A stretch of 64,000 nt of DNA from CAZAPO01 sp044841755 (GCA_044841755.1 JAXOFM010000001.1:1116001-1180000); one strand, 5' to 3'; shown: positions 51,682-61,448, numbered from the stretch's first letter. Notes: generated by a model from the sequence alone, not told the origin. Numbers and translations are program-made.

Positions 51682-52730
51682 TTAAAACAGACATACTTAT
51701 AATTGGAGCAGGTCCTACTGGACTGTTCACAGTTTTTGAAGCAGGTTTACTGAAGTTGAAGTGTCATTTAATTGATGCTTTAGCACAACCTGGAGGTCAG
51801 TGTAGTGAGATCTATCCTAAAAAACCTATTTATGATATTCCTGGGTTTCCTGAAATATTAGCAGGAGACCTTACCAAGAATTTAATTGAACAATCCAAAC
51901 AGTTCGAACCTGGATTTACCCTTGGTGAACGTGCGGATACAATTGAAAAGCTTGAAGACGGTACCTTTATTGTTACAACCAATAAAGGAACAAAACATCA
52001 CGCTCCAGTTGTTGCTATAGCTGGAGGTTTAGGTAGTTTTGAACCGCGAAAACCATTGTTAGATAATTTGTTAAAGTTTGAAGATAATGGAGTGGCTTAT
52101 ATCATTAAGGATCCAGAAGTATATCGCGATAAAAAGGTGGTGATTGCTGGAGGTGGAGATTCTGCACTTGATTGGAGTATTTTTTTAGCTGATGTCGCTT
52201 CAGAAGTTACTTTAATTCATAGACGAAACGAGTTTAGAGGTGCTTTAGATTCCGTTGAAAAGGTTAGAGAGTTAAAGCTATTAAATAAAATCAATTTGAT
52301 AACTCCAGCGGAAGTTACTGCACTGCATGGTGAAGAACATCTCGAAGCAATTACTGTAACAAAAGAAGATCAAGAAGAGATATTGATAACAGATCATTTT
52401 ATTCCGTTGTTTGGATTATCTCCGAAGCTTGGTCCAATTGCTAATTGGGGACTAGAGATAGAGAAAAACGCCATTAAAGTTGATACGTTCGACTATCAGA
52501 CTAACATACCAGGGATTTTTGCCATTGGTGATGTAAACACCTATCCTGGAAAGTTAAAGTTGATATTGTGTGGTTTCCATGAAGCTACATTAATGTGTCA
52601 ATCGGCATTTCAGATTATCAATCCTGGGAAGAAAAATGTATTAAAATACACTACTGTTAGTGGTATTAACGGATTTGACGGAACACGAAAAGAAGCTCCA
52701 AAGGCTGTCGTGCAAGCCATAAATGTTTAG
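51678..52730 (+). CDS. Ferredoxin--NADP reductase, thioredoxin reductase type
   Basis: The 350-residue flavoprotein has FAD loop IIGAGPTGLF and NADPH loop VVIAGGGDSALDW, without the redox CxxC of thioredoxin reductase. That places it with the TrxR-type ferredoxin-NADP reductases. A ferredoxin gene follows directly, so the pair should pass NADPH electrons to the ferredoxin-dependent sulfite reductase of the same operon. Confidence 0.9.
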   Translation: MIKTDILIIGAGPTGLFTVFEAGLLKLKCHLIDALAQPGGQCSEIYPKKPIYDIPGFPEILAGDLTKNLIEQSKQFEPGFTLGERADTIEKLEDGTFIVTTNKGTKHHAPVVAIAGGLGSFEPRKPLLDNLLKFEDNGVAYIIKDPEVYRDKKVVIAGGGDSALDWSIFLADVASEVTLIHRRNEFRGALDSVEKVRELKLLNKINLITPAEVTALHGEEHLEAITVTKEDQEEILITDHFIPLFGLSPKLGPIANWGLEIEKNAIKVDTFDYQTNIPGIFAIGDVNTYPGKLKLILCGFHEATLMCQSAFQIINPGKKNVLKYTTVSGINGFDGTRKEAPKAVVQAINV

Positions 52731-53054
52731 ATGATGTCTGATGTAAGAATCAATGTAAAAGATAGAGAAGGTGTAATGCATGAGCTCCTAGCTCCGACAG
52801 ATATGGCAATGAATCTTATGGAAGTGTTCAAAGCATATGAATTACCTGTTGAAGGAACCTGCGGAGGAATGGCAATGTGTGCTTCATGTCAATGTTATAT
52901 TGAGTCCAGCCATGAGCTAAACGAAATGCAAGATGATGAAGAAGCCATGTTGAGTGAAGCATTTTATGTCAAGGACAACAGTAGATTAGGATGCCAAATA
53001 CCAATTACAGATGAATTACACGGATTAGAAGTAGAATTGGCTCCAGATTATTAA
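52731..53054 (+). CDS. [2Fe-2S] ferredoxin
   Basis: This is a 107-residue ferredoxin with Cys44, Cys50, Cys53 and Cys88 in the adrenodoxin-type spacing (CX5CX2C...C), plus a fifth Cys55. It starts ATG directly at the reductase stop (a second ATG follows three bases later). It is the probable electron donor to the sulfite reductase encoded upstream. Confidence 0.92.
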   Translation: MMSDVRINVKDREGVMHELLAPTDMAMNLMEVFKAYELPVEGTCGGMAMCASCQCYIESSHELNEMQDDEEAMLSEAFYVKDNSRLGCQIPITDELHGLEVELAPDY

Positions 53055-53079
53055 ATTAGCAATACAAATTAATAGTATA

Positions 53080-53838
53080 ATGAACTTACCTACCCCAAAA
53101 CAAGTAAAGAGCATTTATAAAATTCGCTTAAAAGACGATATTGCCAACTTCACAAAAATTCTTTTTTATGGATTGTTTGATGCAGAAGATGTACGCGAAA
53201 AAAAACTGAATAACGCAGGAAGATTGTTTCTGGAGATTACTTCAACTTTAGCGATTGAAAATGCATTGGACATATGGAATGACTTTTCATCTAAATTTCC
53301 CGAACTAAGGGATAAACTGGATAAGGATGCTATTGCTATAGAGCAACATGATCCTGCAGCAAAAAGTTTAGAGGAGGTATATTTGGCTTATCCTGGATTT
53401 CACGCCATTGCTGTATATAGATTAAGTCATGAATTGTTTAAGTTGGAACTTCCGGTAATCCCAAGAATGATGAGTGAGTATGCTCATAGCATTACAGGAA
53501 CAGATATTCATCCAGGTGCAACTATTGGTGATTCTTTTTTTATTGATCATGCCACAGGAATAGTGATTGGCGAAACTTCTGTAATAAAGAATAACGTCAA
53601 AATATATCAGGGAGTTACCTTAGGAGGTATTCAGGTTAAAAAAGAATTAGCAACAACCAAGCGTCATCCCACTATTGAAGACAACGTTGTGATCTATGCA
53701 AATGCAACTATTCTTGGAGGAGATATTGTCATTGGAGCAAATTCTATTATTGGAGCAAATGTTTGGATAACGACTTCAGTTCCTGAAAATTCGATTGTAA
53801 CTAACCAAATGGAAAACAAAATCACCAAGCGTAAGTAA
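53080..53838 (+). CDS. cysE: Serine O-acetyltransferase
   Basis: CysE makes O-acetylserine from serine and acetyl-CoA, the acceptor for sulfide. The 252-residue protein has an N-terminal helical part and a C-terminal left-handed beta helix of hexapeptide repeats (IHPGATIGDSFFIDHATGIV, then VKIYQGVTLGGIQ). It lies next to cysM. The C-terminus (TNQMENKITKRK) does not end in the Ile that binds cysteine synthase in the classical complex, so that complex is not evident. Confidence 0.92.
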   Translation: MNLPTPKQVKSIYKIRLKDDIANFTKILFYGLFDAEDVREKKLNNAGRLFLEITSTLAIENALDIWNDFSSKFPELRDKLDKDAIAIEQHDPAAKSLEEVYLAYPGFHAIAVYRLSHELFKLELPVIPRMMSEYAHSITGTDIHPGATIGDSFFIDHATGIVIGETSVIKNNVKIYQGVTLGGIQVKKELATTKRHPTIEDNVVIYANATILGGDIVIGANSIIGANVWITTSVPENSIVTNQMENKITKRK

Positions 53839-53841
53839 GTT

Positions 53842-54726
53842 ATGGGTAGTCGAATAATTGATCAAATTGGTAATACACCACTAGTTGATGCTTCCAATCT
53901 CATTAGTAAAGAGAATGTAAGATTATTGTTAAAGCTTGAAGGAAATAACCCAGGAGGTAGTGTTAAAGATCGTCCTGTTCTTAACATGATTACCGAAGCT
54001 TTAAAAAGAGGAGATATAAAGGAAGGAGACACTTTAGTAGAGGCTACAAGCGGAAACACAGGAATTGCTCTAGCTTATATTTCCAGAGTTTTTGGCTTAC
54101 ATATGAAGTTGATCATGCCTGAAAACTCAACAAAAGAAAGGGTTGATACGATGAGAGCTTACGGAGCTGAAGTGATTTTGACTTCTAGCGACATTGGAAT
54201 TGAAGGCTCTAGAGATCTTGCTATTAAACTTCAAGAAGAAAAGGGATATACACTGCTTAATCAGTTTGAAAATAATGATAACTGGAAAGCTCATTATAAA
54301 ACTACTGGACCTGAGATATATAATGATACCAATGGTGAAATTACACATTTTGTTTCGGCAATGGGAACAACAGGGACTATTACTGGAACAGCTACTTTTC
54401 TTAAAGAAAAAGATCAAAACATAACTATTGTTGGTGCGCAACCAAAGGATGGATCAAGAATTCCAGGAATTAGAAAATGGTTGCCAGCATATGTTCCGGG
54501 AATTTTTAATCGCCAATTAGTAGATCAAATTATTGAAGTGAGTGAAGAAGAAGCAAAGGCAACTACACAAAGGTTAGCACGTGAAGAAGGAGTATTTGCA
54601 GGAATGAGTAGTGGAGGAGCTGTTGCTGTTGCCTTAAAGTTTGCTGAACAACTTGAGCAAGGTACTATTGTTGCAATAATTTGCGATAGAGGAGATAGGT
54701 ATTTGTCTTCAGATCTTTTCGCCTAA
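53842..54726 (+). CDS. cysM: Cysteine synthase
   Basis: CysM joins O-acetylserine and sulfide to cysteine with PLP. The 294-residue protein has IGNTPLVD, the PLP lysine in NPGGSVKDRP, and the glycine-rich ATSGNTGIALAY. The short length and PPDG-less C-terminus resemble the CysM (B) form. It is the last gene of the sulfate operon; a SAM-I leader begins 73 bp behind it. Confidence 0.93.
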   Translation: MGSRIIDQIGNTPLVDASNLISKENVRLLLKLEGNNPGGSVKDRPVLNMITEALKRGDIKEGDTLVEATSGNTGIALAYISRVFGLHMKLIMPENSTKERVDTMRAYGAEVILTSSDIGIEGSRDLAIKLQEEKGYTLLNQFENNDNWKAHYKTTGPEIYNDTNGEITHFVSAMGTTGTITGTATFLKEKDQNITIVGAQPKDGSRIPGIRKWLPAYVPGIFNRQLVDQIIEVSEEEAKATTQRLAREEGVFAGMSSGGAVAVALKFAEQLEQGTIVAIICDRGDRYLSSDLFA

Positions 54727-54798
54727 AATTCTACAAAAAAGTTGAGGTAATTAAAATTATATTGCGTTACTTTGCGCAGTTCATTAATATTATTGATG

Positions 54799-54898
54799 TT
54801 ATCACGAAAGGCAGAGGGAATAGACCCTGCGAAGCCTTAGCAACCCTTTAACTTTAAAGAAGGTGCTAAATTCTACTGGAAAAACCAGACAGATAACC
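54799..54898 (+). promoter_or_regulatory. SAM-I (S-box) riboswitch upstream of split metH
   Basis: P1 GTTATC (54799-54804) pairs with GATAAC (54893-54898). Inside are CACGAAAGGCAGAGGGAATA, GACCCTGCGAAGCCTTAGCA, then GGTGCTAAATTCTACTGG, the S-box core. It nearly repeats the metY switch. No strong terminator follows, so control may be at translation of metH or through a weak hairpin at about 54900-54920. Confidence 0.93.
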
Positions 54899-54954
54899 AG
54901 AAGTAATTCTCACTACTTTTCATGATGACATATTGATATAATTATTTATCTAAG

Positions 54955-55956
54955 ATGTCGGCTATTAAGCAAATTTTACAGGAACGAATTTTAGTATTGG
55001 ATGGAGCCATGGGTACTATGCTTCAGCAGTATAATTTTACAGAAGAAGATTATCGTGGTGAACGCTTCAAGGATTTCAAATTTCCACTAAAAGGGAATAA
55101 TGATTTGTTGTCAATAACTCAACCAGAAGCTATTGCGGAGGTTCACGCTAAATACTTTGAAGTAGGAGCAGATATTGTAGAAACAAATACATTTTCTGCT
55201 ACTACAATTGGAATGGCTGATTATCATATGGAGGATCTTGCCTATGAAATCAATTTAGAGTCAGCTAAAATTGCGAAAAAGGTTGCAGATAAATTTACCA
55301 AAGCAAATCCTGAACAACCAAGATTTGTTGCTGGAAGTATTGGTCCTACCAATAAAACAGCAAGCCTTTCTCCTGATGTAAATCGACCAGAGTATCGTGC
55401 GATAACCTTTGAAGAGTTAAGAATAGCTTATAAAGAACAAGTAGAGGGATTGCTAAATGGAGGTGTTGATATCCTATTGGTTGAAACCATTTTTGATACA
55501 CTTAATGCGAAAGCTGCATTATTCGCTATTGAAGAGGTTAAGGAAGAAAGAAATATTGATGTTCCTATTATGGTTTCCGGAACTATTACTGATGCTTCTG
55601 GTAGAACATTATCAGGACAAACAGTAGAAGCATTTTTAACTTCAATGTCTCATATTCCTTTGTTGAGTATTGGGTTCAATTGTGCTTTAGGAGCCCAACA
55701 ATTAAAGCCCTATTTACAAAGATTAGCTCGTAAAACAGATTTCTTTACATCTGCTCACCCAAACGCAGGATTACCAAATGCTTTTGGAGAGTATGATGAG
55801 ACTCCTAAACAAATGCAACAGTTTATTGAGGACTATCTCCAAGATGGACTTATAAATATTATTGGAGGTTGTTGTGGAACCTCACCTGCGCATATAAAAG
55901 CTATTGCTGAGGCAGCTAAGAAGTATCAACCTAGAAAGCTTGAAACATATGCCTGA
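54955..55956 (+). CDS. metH: Methionine synthase part 1: homocysteine S-methyltransferase domain
   Basis: The 333-residue protein corresponds to the first domain of B12-dependent methionine synthase. The zinc and homocysteine cysteines are present: Cys243 in GFNCALG and Cys306-Cys307 in GGCCGTS. It has no folate, B12 or activation domain, which are in the following gene, overlapping by 8 bp. The two must act as a complex. A split of MetH at this border is common in Bacteroidota. Control comes from the SAM-I switch upstream. Confidence 0.94.
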   Translation: MSAIKQILQERILVLDGAMGTMLQQYNFTEEDYRGERFKDFKFPLKGNNDLLSITQPEAIAEVHAKYFEVGADIVETNTFSATTIGMADYHMEDLAYEINLESAKIAKKVADKFTKANPEQPRFVAGSIGPTNKTASLSPDVNRPEYRAITFEELRIAYKEQVEGLLNGGVDILLVETIFDTLNAKAALFAIEEVKEERNIDVPIMVSGTITDASGRTLSGQTVEAFLTSMSHIPLLSIGFNCALGAQQLKPYLQRLARKTDFFTSAHPNAGLPNAFGEYDETPKQMQQFIEDYLQDGLINIIGGCCGTSPAHIKAIAEAAKKYQPRKLETYA

Positions 55957-58621
55957 AACAGCAACTAAATATTTAATCTTATCAGGACTGGAACCTTTAG
56001 TGGTAACTCCAGAAAGTAATTTTATTAATGTTGGTGAGCGTACCAATGTTACTGGGTCTCGTAAGTTTTTAAGGTTAATCAAGGAAGAGAAATTTGAGGA
56101 AGCATTGGATGTGGCTCGTCATCAGGTTGAAGGTGGAGCTCAGATCATTGATGTGAATATGGACGAAGGAATGTTAGATGGCGTAGAAGCTATGACAACT
56201 TTCTTAAATCTAATTGCTTCTGAACCAGATATTGCCAAAGTGCCGATCATGATCGATAGCTCCAAATGGGAGATTATTGAAGCTGGTTTGCAAGTGGTAC
56301 AAGGAAAATGTGTGGTAAACTCAATCAGCTTAAAAGAAGGGGAAGAAGAGTTTATACGTCAAGCAAAACTGATTAAGCGTTATGGAGCTGCAGTTATAGT
56401 AATGGCTTTTGACGAAGTTGGTCAAGCTGATAATTATGAACGCAGAATCGAAATTTGTAAACGCTCTTACGATGTCCTAGTCGATCAAGTTAATTTTCCT
56501 CCTCAAGATATCATTTTCGATCCTAATATTTTTCCAGTTGCCACAGGAATGGAGGAGCATAGAAAGAATGCTCTAGACTTTTTCAATACCACAAAATGGA
56601 TTAGAGAAAATCTACCATATGCTAATGTTTCAGGAGGAGTAAGTAATGTGTCTTTCTCATTTAGAGGAAACAATGTTGTTCGTGAGGCAATGCATTCTGC
56701 TTTCTTATTTCATGCCATTAAAAATGGAATGAATATGGGAATTGTAAACCCAACAATGTTGGAGGTTTATGATGAAATCCCAAAGGATTTACTGGAGCAT
56801 GTAGAAGATGTTTTATTAGATCGAAGAGACGATGCAACAGAGAGATTGTTGGACTTCGCCGAAACCGTTCGAGGAATAAAAAAGGAAGATAGTGCCAGTG
56901 TTCAGGAGTGGAGAAATGGTCCTCTGCAAGAACGCATTACTCATGCCTTGGTAAAAGGAATTGACGCATTTATAGAAGAAGATGTTGAAGAAGCGCGACA
57001 ATCGGTTACAAGACCATTAGAAGTTATTGAGGGTCATTTAATGACTGGGATGAATGTAGTTGGAGATCTTTTTGGAAGTGGAAAAATGTTCTTACCTCAA
57101 GTGGTAAAATCAGCTCGTGTAATGAAAAAAGCTGTGGCTTATTTACAACCATTTATTGAAGAAGAAAAAGATGGAGCAGTACAATCTGCAGGAAAGATAT
57201 TAATGGCAACCGTAAAAGGAGATGTTCATGACATTGGAAAGAATATCGTTAGCGTTGTATTAGGTTGTAATAACTACGAGATCATTGATCTTGGAGTGAT
57301 GGTACCACCAGAAAAAATAATTGAAACTGCTAAACAAGAAAATGTTGATGTAATCGGGTTGAGTGGTTTAATTACGCCTTCGTTAGATGAAATGGTGTAT
57401 GTATCTCGAGCAATGGAAAAAAATGATTTTGATATTCCGTTGATGATTGGAGGTGCTACTACTTCAAGAGCTCATTCTGCTGTAAAGATTGCACCTAATT
57501 ATTCTAATACAGTGGTCCATGTTAATGATGCATCTAGGGCAGTAACAGTAGTTGGAAACCTATTACAAAAGAATAATCGAGTTTATAAAGAGCAGATTCG
57601 AGAAGAGTATGACAAGTTTCGCGAGCAGTTCTTAAATAGAGGTAAGCGAAAAGAATATATTTCTATTGAAGAAGCAAGAAACAATAAGTTTCAAATTGAT
57701 TGGGAAACTACAGAGATTGTAAAACCAAATCAGTTGGGAGTTCAGATAATTGAAGAGTTTGATATCAAAAAGTTAGAGAACTATATTGACTGGTCACCTT
57801 TCTTTAGAAGCTGGGATCTTCATGGGAAATTCCCAGAGATATTGAATGATGAAATAGTTGGAGAGCAAGCTTCCGAATTATTCAAAGACGCTCAAAAAAT
57901 GTTACAAGATATATTCGAGAATAGTCTGCTAAAGGCTAAAGCAGTTTTTGCATTGTTTCCTGCAAATACTGTTAACGATGGCGATATTGAATTAACGCAT
58001 GAAGGAAATAAATATTCGTTTTTAACCCTTCGTCAACAACTCAAAAAACGTGAAGGAGTGCCAAACTTTGCACTTGCAGATTTTGTTGCTCCCAAAGAAA
58101 GTAATAAGCAAGATTATATAGGGTGTTTTTGTGTAACAGCAGGATTTGGAACGAAAGAACTTGCAATGCAATTTGAAAAGGAACATGATGATTACAGTTC
58201 GATTATGATCAAAGCTTTGGCTGATAGATTAGCAGAAGCCTTTGCAGAATATTTACATGAGCATGTTCGCAAAGATGCTTGGGGCTACGCTTCAAAGGAA
58301 AATCTTTCAAATGAAGAATTGATCAAAGAAAGTTACAAAGGTATTCGTCCAGCTCCAGGGTATCCAGCTTGTCCAGATCATTTAGAAAAGACCACTATTT
58401 GGGAAGTTTTAAAAGTGAAAGAAAACATTGGAGTTGAACTTACTGAAAGTCTTGCAATGTGGCCGGCAGCAAGTGTTAGCGGATACTATTTTGGAAGCCA
58501 AGAATCGAAATATTTCGGATTAGGAAAAATTAAAGAAGACCAGTTAAAAGATTATAGTAAAAGAAGAGGAATAGATTTAGAAGAAGCCAGGAAATGGTTG
58601 AACCCAAATTTAGCAGATTAA
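55949..58621 (+). CDS. metH: Methionine synthase part 2: folate, cobalamin and activation domains
   Basis: The 890-residue protein starts MPETATKYLILSGLEPLVV. It has a pterin-binding domain (NVGERTNVTGSRKF), a cap and B12-binding domain with DVHDIGKN from residue 425 (His427 is the lower cobalt ligand), and the C-terminal SAM-dependent activation domain with RPAPGYPACPDH. It has everything but the homocysteine domain, which is the preceding gene. I take ATG 55949 since the earlier codon has no homology in its N-terminus. Confidence 0.95.
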   Translation: MPETATKYLILSGLEPLVVTPESNFINVGERTNVTGSRKFLRLIKEEKFEEALDVARHQVEGGAQIIDVNMDEGMLDGVEAMTTFLNLIASEPDIAKVPIMIDSSKWEIIEAGLQVVQGKCVVNSISLKEGEEEFIRQAKLIKRYGAAVIVMAFDEVGQADNYERRIEICKRSYDVLVDQVNFPPQDIIFDPNIFPVATGMEEHRKNALDFFNTTKWIRENLPYANVSGGVSNVSFSFRGNNVVREAMHSAFLFHAIKNGMNMGIVNPTMLEVYDEIPKDLLEHVEDVLLDRRDDATERLLDFAETVRGIKKEDSASVQEWRNGPLQERITHALVKGIDAFIEEDVEEARQSVTRPLEVIEGHLMTGMNVVGDLFGSGKMFLPQVVKSARVMKKAVAYLQPFIEEEKDGAVQSAGKILMATVKGDVHDIGKNIVSVVLGCNNYEIIDLGVMVPPEKIIETAKQENVDVIGLSGLITPSLDEMVYVSRAMEKNDFDIPLMIGGATTSRAHSAVKIAPNYSNTVVHVNDASRAVTVVGNLLQKNNRVYKEQIREEYDKFREQFLNRGKRKEYISIEEARNNKFQIDWETTEIVKPNQLGVQIIEEFDIKKLENYIDWSPFFRSWDLHGKFPEILNDEIVGEQASELFKDAQKMLQDIFENSLLKAKAVFALFPANTVNDGDIELTHEGNKYSFLTLRQQLKKREGVPNFALADFVAPKESNKQDYIGCFCVTAGFGTKELAMQFEKEHDDYSSIMIKALADRLAEAFAEYLHEHVRKDAWGYASKENLSNEELIKESYKGIRPAPGYPACPDHLEKTTIWEVLKVKENIGVELTESLAMWPAASVSGYYFGSQESKYFGLGKIKEDQLKDYSKRRGIDLEEARKWLNPNLAD

Positions 58622-58625
58622 AAGA

Positions 58626-59579
58626 ATGAAAATAACAGATCATTTAAAGAAAGCGGAAGGAAAGACATTATTTTCTTTTGAAATTATCCCACCAAAAAAA
58701 GGGAATAGCATTCGCGAATTATATAAAAACATCGATCCATTAATGGAATTTAAACCTCCTTTTATTGATGTCACTACTTCTCGTGAAGAATATGTATATA
58801 TTGAAAAAAATGGACTTCTAGATAGAAAAATTACTAGAATGCGTCCAGGAACGGTTGGTATTTGTGCTGCTTTAAAGCATAAGTATGATGTGGATACTGT
58901 TCCTCATGTTTTGTGTGGTGGATTTACCAAAGAAGAAACCGAATATCTATTGGTTGATTGTCATTATTTAGGTATAGACAATGTAATGGCATTACGAGGC
59001 GATGCGATGAGTCATCAAAAGTATTTTGAGGCCTCTAAAGGAGGACATAAATTTGCTAAGGATTTAGTTGATCAGATTCAAGGATTGAATAACGGAAAGT
59101 ATCTTCATGATGTTATTGAAGCCAATGATAAGGCTGATTTTTGTATTGGTGTTGCTGGTTACCCAGAAAAGCATATCGAAGCACCATCTTTACAATCTGA
59201 CTTAAAAAGGTTAAAAGAAAAGGTAGATACTGGAGCTGATTATGTGGTAACTCAAATGTTCTTTGATAACAAAAAATATTTTGAATTTGTCGAAGCAGCA
59301 AAGGCCGCCGGAATAAACGTTCCAATAATTCCAGGTATTAAGCCCATTGCAGTAAAACGTCATTTGCAATTATTGCCACAAGTATTCAAAATTGATCTTC
59401 CAGAAGAGCTGATTGCTGAGGTAGAAAAATGCAAAGACAATAAAGCAGTGAGACAAGTTGGAGTTGAGTATTGTATTCAGCAGTCTAAGGAATTACTTGA
59501 TGCTGGAGTTCCTGTTTTACATTATTATTCTATGGGAAAAAGTGATAATATAAAAGCGATTGCACAAGCAGTTTTTTAA
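58626..59579 (+). CDS. metF: Methylenetetrahydrofolate reductase
   Basis: MetF makes 5-methyl-THF, the methyl donor for MetH, using FAD and NAD(P)H. The 317-residue barrel has SFEIIPPKKGNS near the start and NVMALRGDAM and YVVTQMFFDNKKYFEFV. It follows metH by four bases in the same SAM-controlled operon. Confidence 0.95.
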   Translation: MKITDHLKKAEGKTLFSFEIIPPKKGNSIRELYKNIDPLMEFKPPFIDVTTSREEYVYIEKNGLLDRKITRMRPGTVGICAALKHKYDVDTVPHVLCGGFTKEETEYLLVDCHYLGIDNVMALRGDAMSHQKYFEASKGGHKFAKDLVDQIQGLNNGKYLHDVIEANDKADFCIGVAGYPEKHIEAPSLQSDLKRLKEKVDTGADYVVTQMFFDNKKYFEFVEAAKAAGINVPIIPGIKPIAVKRHLQLLPQVFKIDLPEELIAEVEKCKDNKAVRQVGVEYCIQQSKELLDAGVPVLHYYSMGKSDNIKAIAQAVF

Positions 59580-59588
59580 TTATTCTTT

Positions 59589-59611
59589 TACCTTTGACTT
59601 GAAATCAAGTC
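59589..59611 (+). promoter_or_regulatory. Promoter element and inverted repeat before the PagL-like gene
   Basis: TACCTTTG (59589-59596) is an exact TAnnTTTG element. GACTTGA-AA-TCAAGTC (59596-59611) is a perfect inverted repeat over the predicted start. It may be an operator or a 5' RNA hairpin; no T-run follows. Confidence 0.5.
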
Positions 59612-59616
59612 TATTA

Positions 59617-60708
59617 ATGTACCGATTCTTAGCTTGCTTATTACTTGTTTGTACTCAAACAACTGCACAAGAACAGTCAAACTTACCGAAGCATAGTTTT
59701 GATGTTAATTACACTTCTGGTAATATAACATTGCATAACAATGCAATTTTGCATTTAATTACTGGTCATCCTCAAGGTGCCATTATTAGTTGGAATAGAA
59801 AAACCTTTGGTGAGGAACGATGGCAGCAAGAATATAAATATCCAGATCTTGGTGCATCATTTATATACCAAGATTTAAAAAATCCATATCTGGGAAAGAA
59901 TGTTGGTTTTTATGGGCATTATAACTTCTATTTTTTTAAGAGGAATATGATGTTTAGGATTGGACAAGGGTTGGCAATGACATCAAACCCTTATGATAAA
60001 ATAGACAACCACAAGAATAATGCATTTGGTTCTAAATTATTGAGCAGTACTTTTTTAATGCTTAATTATAAAAAGGAACGATTGCTTCGAAATATTGGAT
60101 TTCAGGGAGGCTTGTCAATTGTTCATTACTCAAATGCAAATGTAAAAGCACCAAATACAAGTATAAATGTCATTGCACTTAATGCAGGTTTAACTTATGA
60201 TTTTTCAGAAGAGCATATAGAAAGAGTAGCTTCTGATTTTGAAAAATTCACAGAACCATGGAAGTACAATTTTGTATTTAGAAGCGGTATAAATGAAAGT
60301 GATATTATAGGTAGCGGTCAATTTCCATTCTATATTTTTTCTGCTTATGCTGATAAAAGGATAAGTTATAAAAGTGCCATTCAATTTGGAACAGATGTTT
60401 TTCTTTCTAACTTTTTAAAAGAATACAACAAACATCAAGCAGCAGCTTTTCCTAATAGAAATTACGATCCTAATGCAGATTATAAGCGTATAGGACTATT
60501 TATAGGTCATGAACTGTTCATCAATAAACTATCATTTGTGACGCAAGCAGGTTATTACGTTTATTACCCTGTAGATTTTGAAGGTAGAGTTTATTTAAGG
60601 GCTGGACTAAAAAGATATTTTGGAAAAAAATGGTTTGGAGCTGTGACTGTTAAGGCGCATGGAGCTGCCGCCGAAGCTGTTGAATTTGGAGTTGGTATAC
60701 GATTATGA
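59617..60708 (+). CDS. Acyloxyacyl hydrolase/PagL-like outer membrane protein
   Basis: The 363-residue protein has a signal peptide (LACLLLVCTQTTAQ) and an alternating aromatic pattern of an outer membrane beta-barrel. It resembles lipid A 3-O-deacylases (PF09411), with the catalytic His-X-Ser as His170 and Ser172 in IVHYSNAN. It may trim acyl chains from lipid A. Start taken at ATG 59617, which opens the signal. It overlaps the next gene by 4 bp. Confidence 0.72.
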   Translation: MYRFLACLLLVCTQTTAQEQSNLPKHSFDVNYTSGNITLHNNAILHLITGHPQGAIISWNRKTFGEERWQQEYKYPDLGASFIYQDLKNPYLGKNVGFYGHYNFYFFKRNMMFRIGQGLAMTSNPYDKIDNHKNNAFGSKLLSSTFLMLNYKKERLLRNIGFQGGLSIVHYSNANVKAPNTSINVIALNAGLTYDFSEEHIERVASDFEKFTEPWKYNFVFRSGINESDIIGSGQFPFYIFSAYADKRISYKSAIQFGTDVFLSNFLKEYNKHQAAAFPNRNYDPNADYKRIGLFIGHELFINKLSFVTQAGYYVYYPVDFEGRVYLRAGLKRYFGKKWFGAVTVKAHGAAAEAVEFGVGIRL

Positions 60709-61448
60709 AAAAGATAGTCTTCATATTATTAGTTTTAATGCTTTCATGTTCAAGTGAAAATGCAAATGACTGCTTTCAAACCACAGGGGAAATTATTCAA
60801 CAAGAAGTTAGTGTCCCTGATTTTGATGAAATTTTAGTAAATCGCGATATAGAACTTGTCCTGTCAGCAGGTGCTGAGACTAAAGTAATTATTGAGACAG
60901 GAGAATATCTTTTAAGTGATATTGAAGCAAAAGTTATTGATAATAGACTAGAATTGACCAATGATAATACTTGTAATTATGTGCGGGATTACGGAATTAC
61001 AAAGGTGTTTGTAACTGCACCAAATGTTGGTGAAATTAGAAGTTCATCACAGTTTGATGTGAGTTCTCAAGGTGTTTTAAATTATTCGTCGTTACGATTA
61101 ATTTCTGAAGATTTTAATAATGATGATGTGTTTGCTGTTGGTGACTTTAGATTAGATGTTGATAGTGAAGAAATTATTATCACTTCTAATAAGATATCTT
61201 CTTTTTATATTTCGGGGCAAGCTGAAAATTTACACGTTGCATTTTATGGTGGTGCTGGACGATTTGAGGGGTCAAATCTAGTAGCTCAAAATGTCTCTGT
61301 TTTTCATCGTGGAAGTAATGATATGATCGTAAACCCACAGCAGTCAATTTCTGGAGAACTTAGAAGCGTTGGAGATGTTATTTCAATGAATAGACCTCCA
61401 ACAATAGATGTTGAAACGTTTTATACAGGGAGGTTAATTTTTAACTAA
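60705..61448 (+). CDS. DUF2807 (head GIN) lipoprotein
   Basis: The 247-residue lipoprotein (lipobox LMLSC, Cys15) has a beta-helical DUF2807 domain (VPDFDEILVNRDIELVLSAG onward). Such proteins are widespread in Bacteroidota and often sit in the envelope, but their role is unknown. Its last 15 bp overlap the end of ackA on the other strand. Confidence 0.82.
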   Translation: MKKIVFILLVLMLSCSSENANDCFQTTGEIIQQEVSVPDFDEILVNRDIELVLSAGAETKVIIETGEYLLSDIEAKVIDNRLELTNDNTCNYVRDYGITKVFVTAPNVGEIRSSSQFDVSSQGVLNYSSLRLISEDFNNDDVFAVGDFRLDVDSEEIIITSNKISSFYISGQAENLHVAFYGGAGRFEGSNLVAQNVSVFHRGSNDMIVNPQQSISGELRSVGDVISMNRPPTIDVETFYTGRLIFN

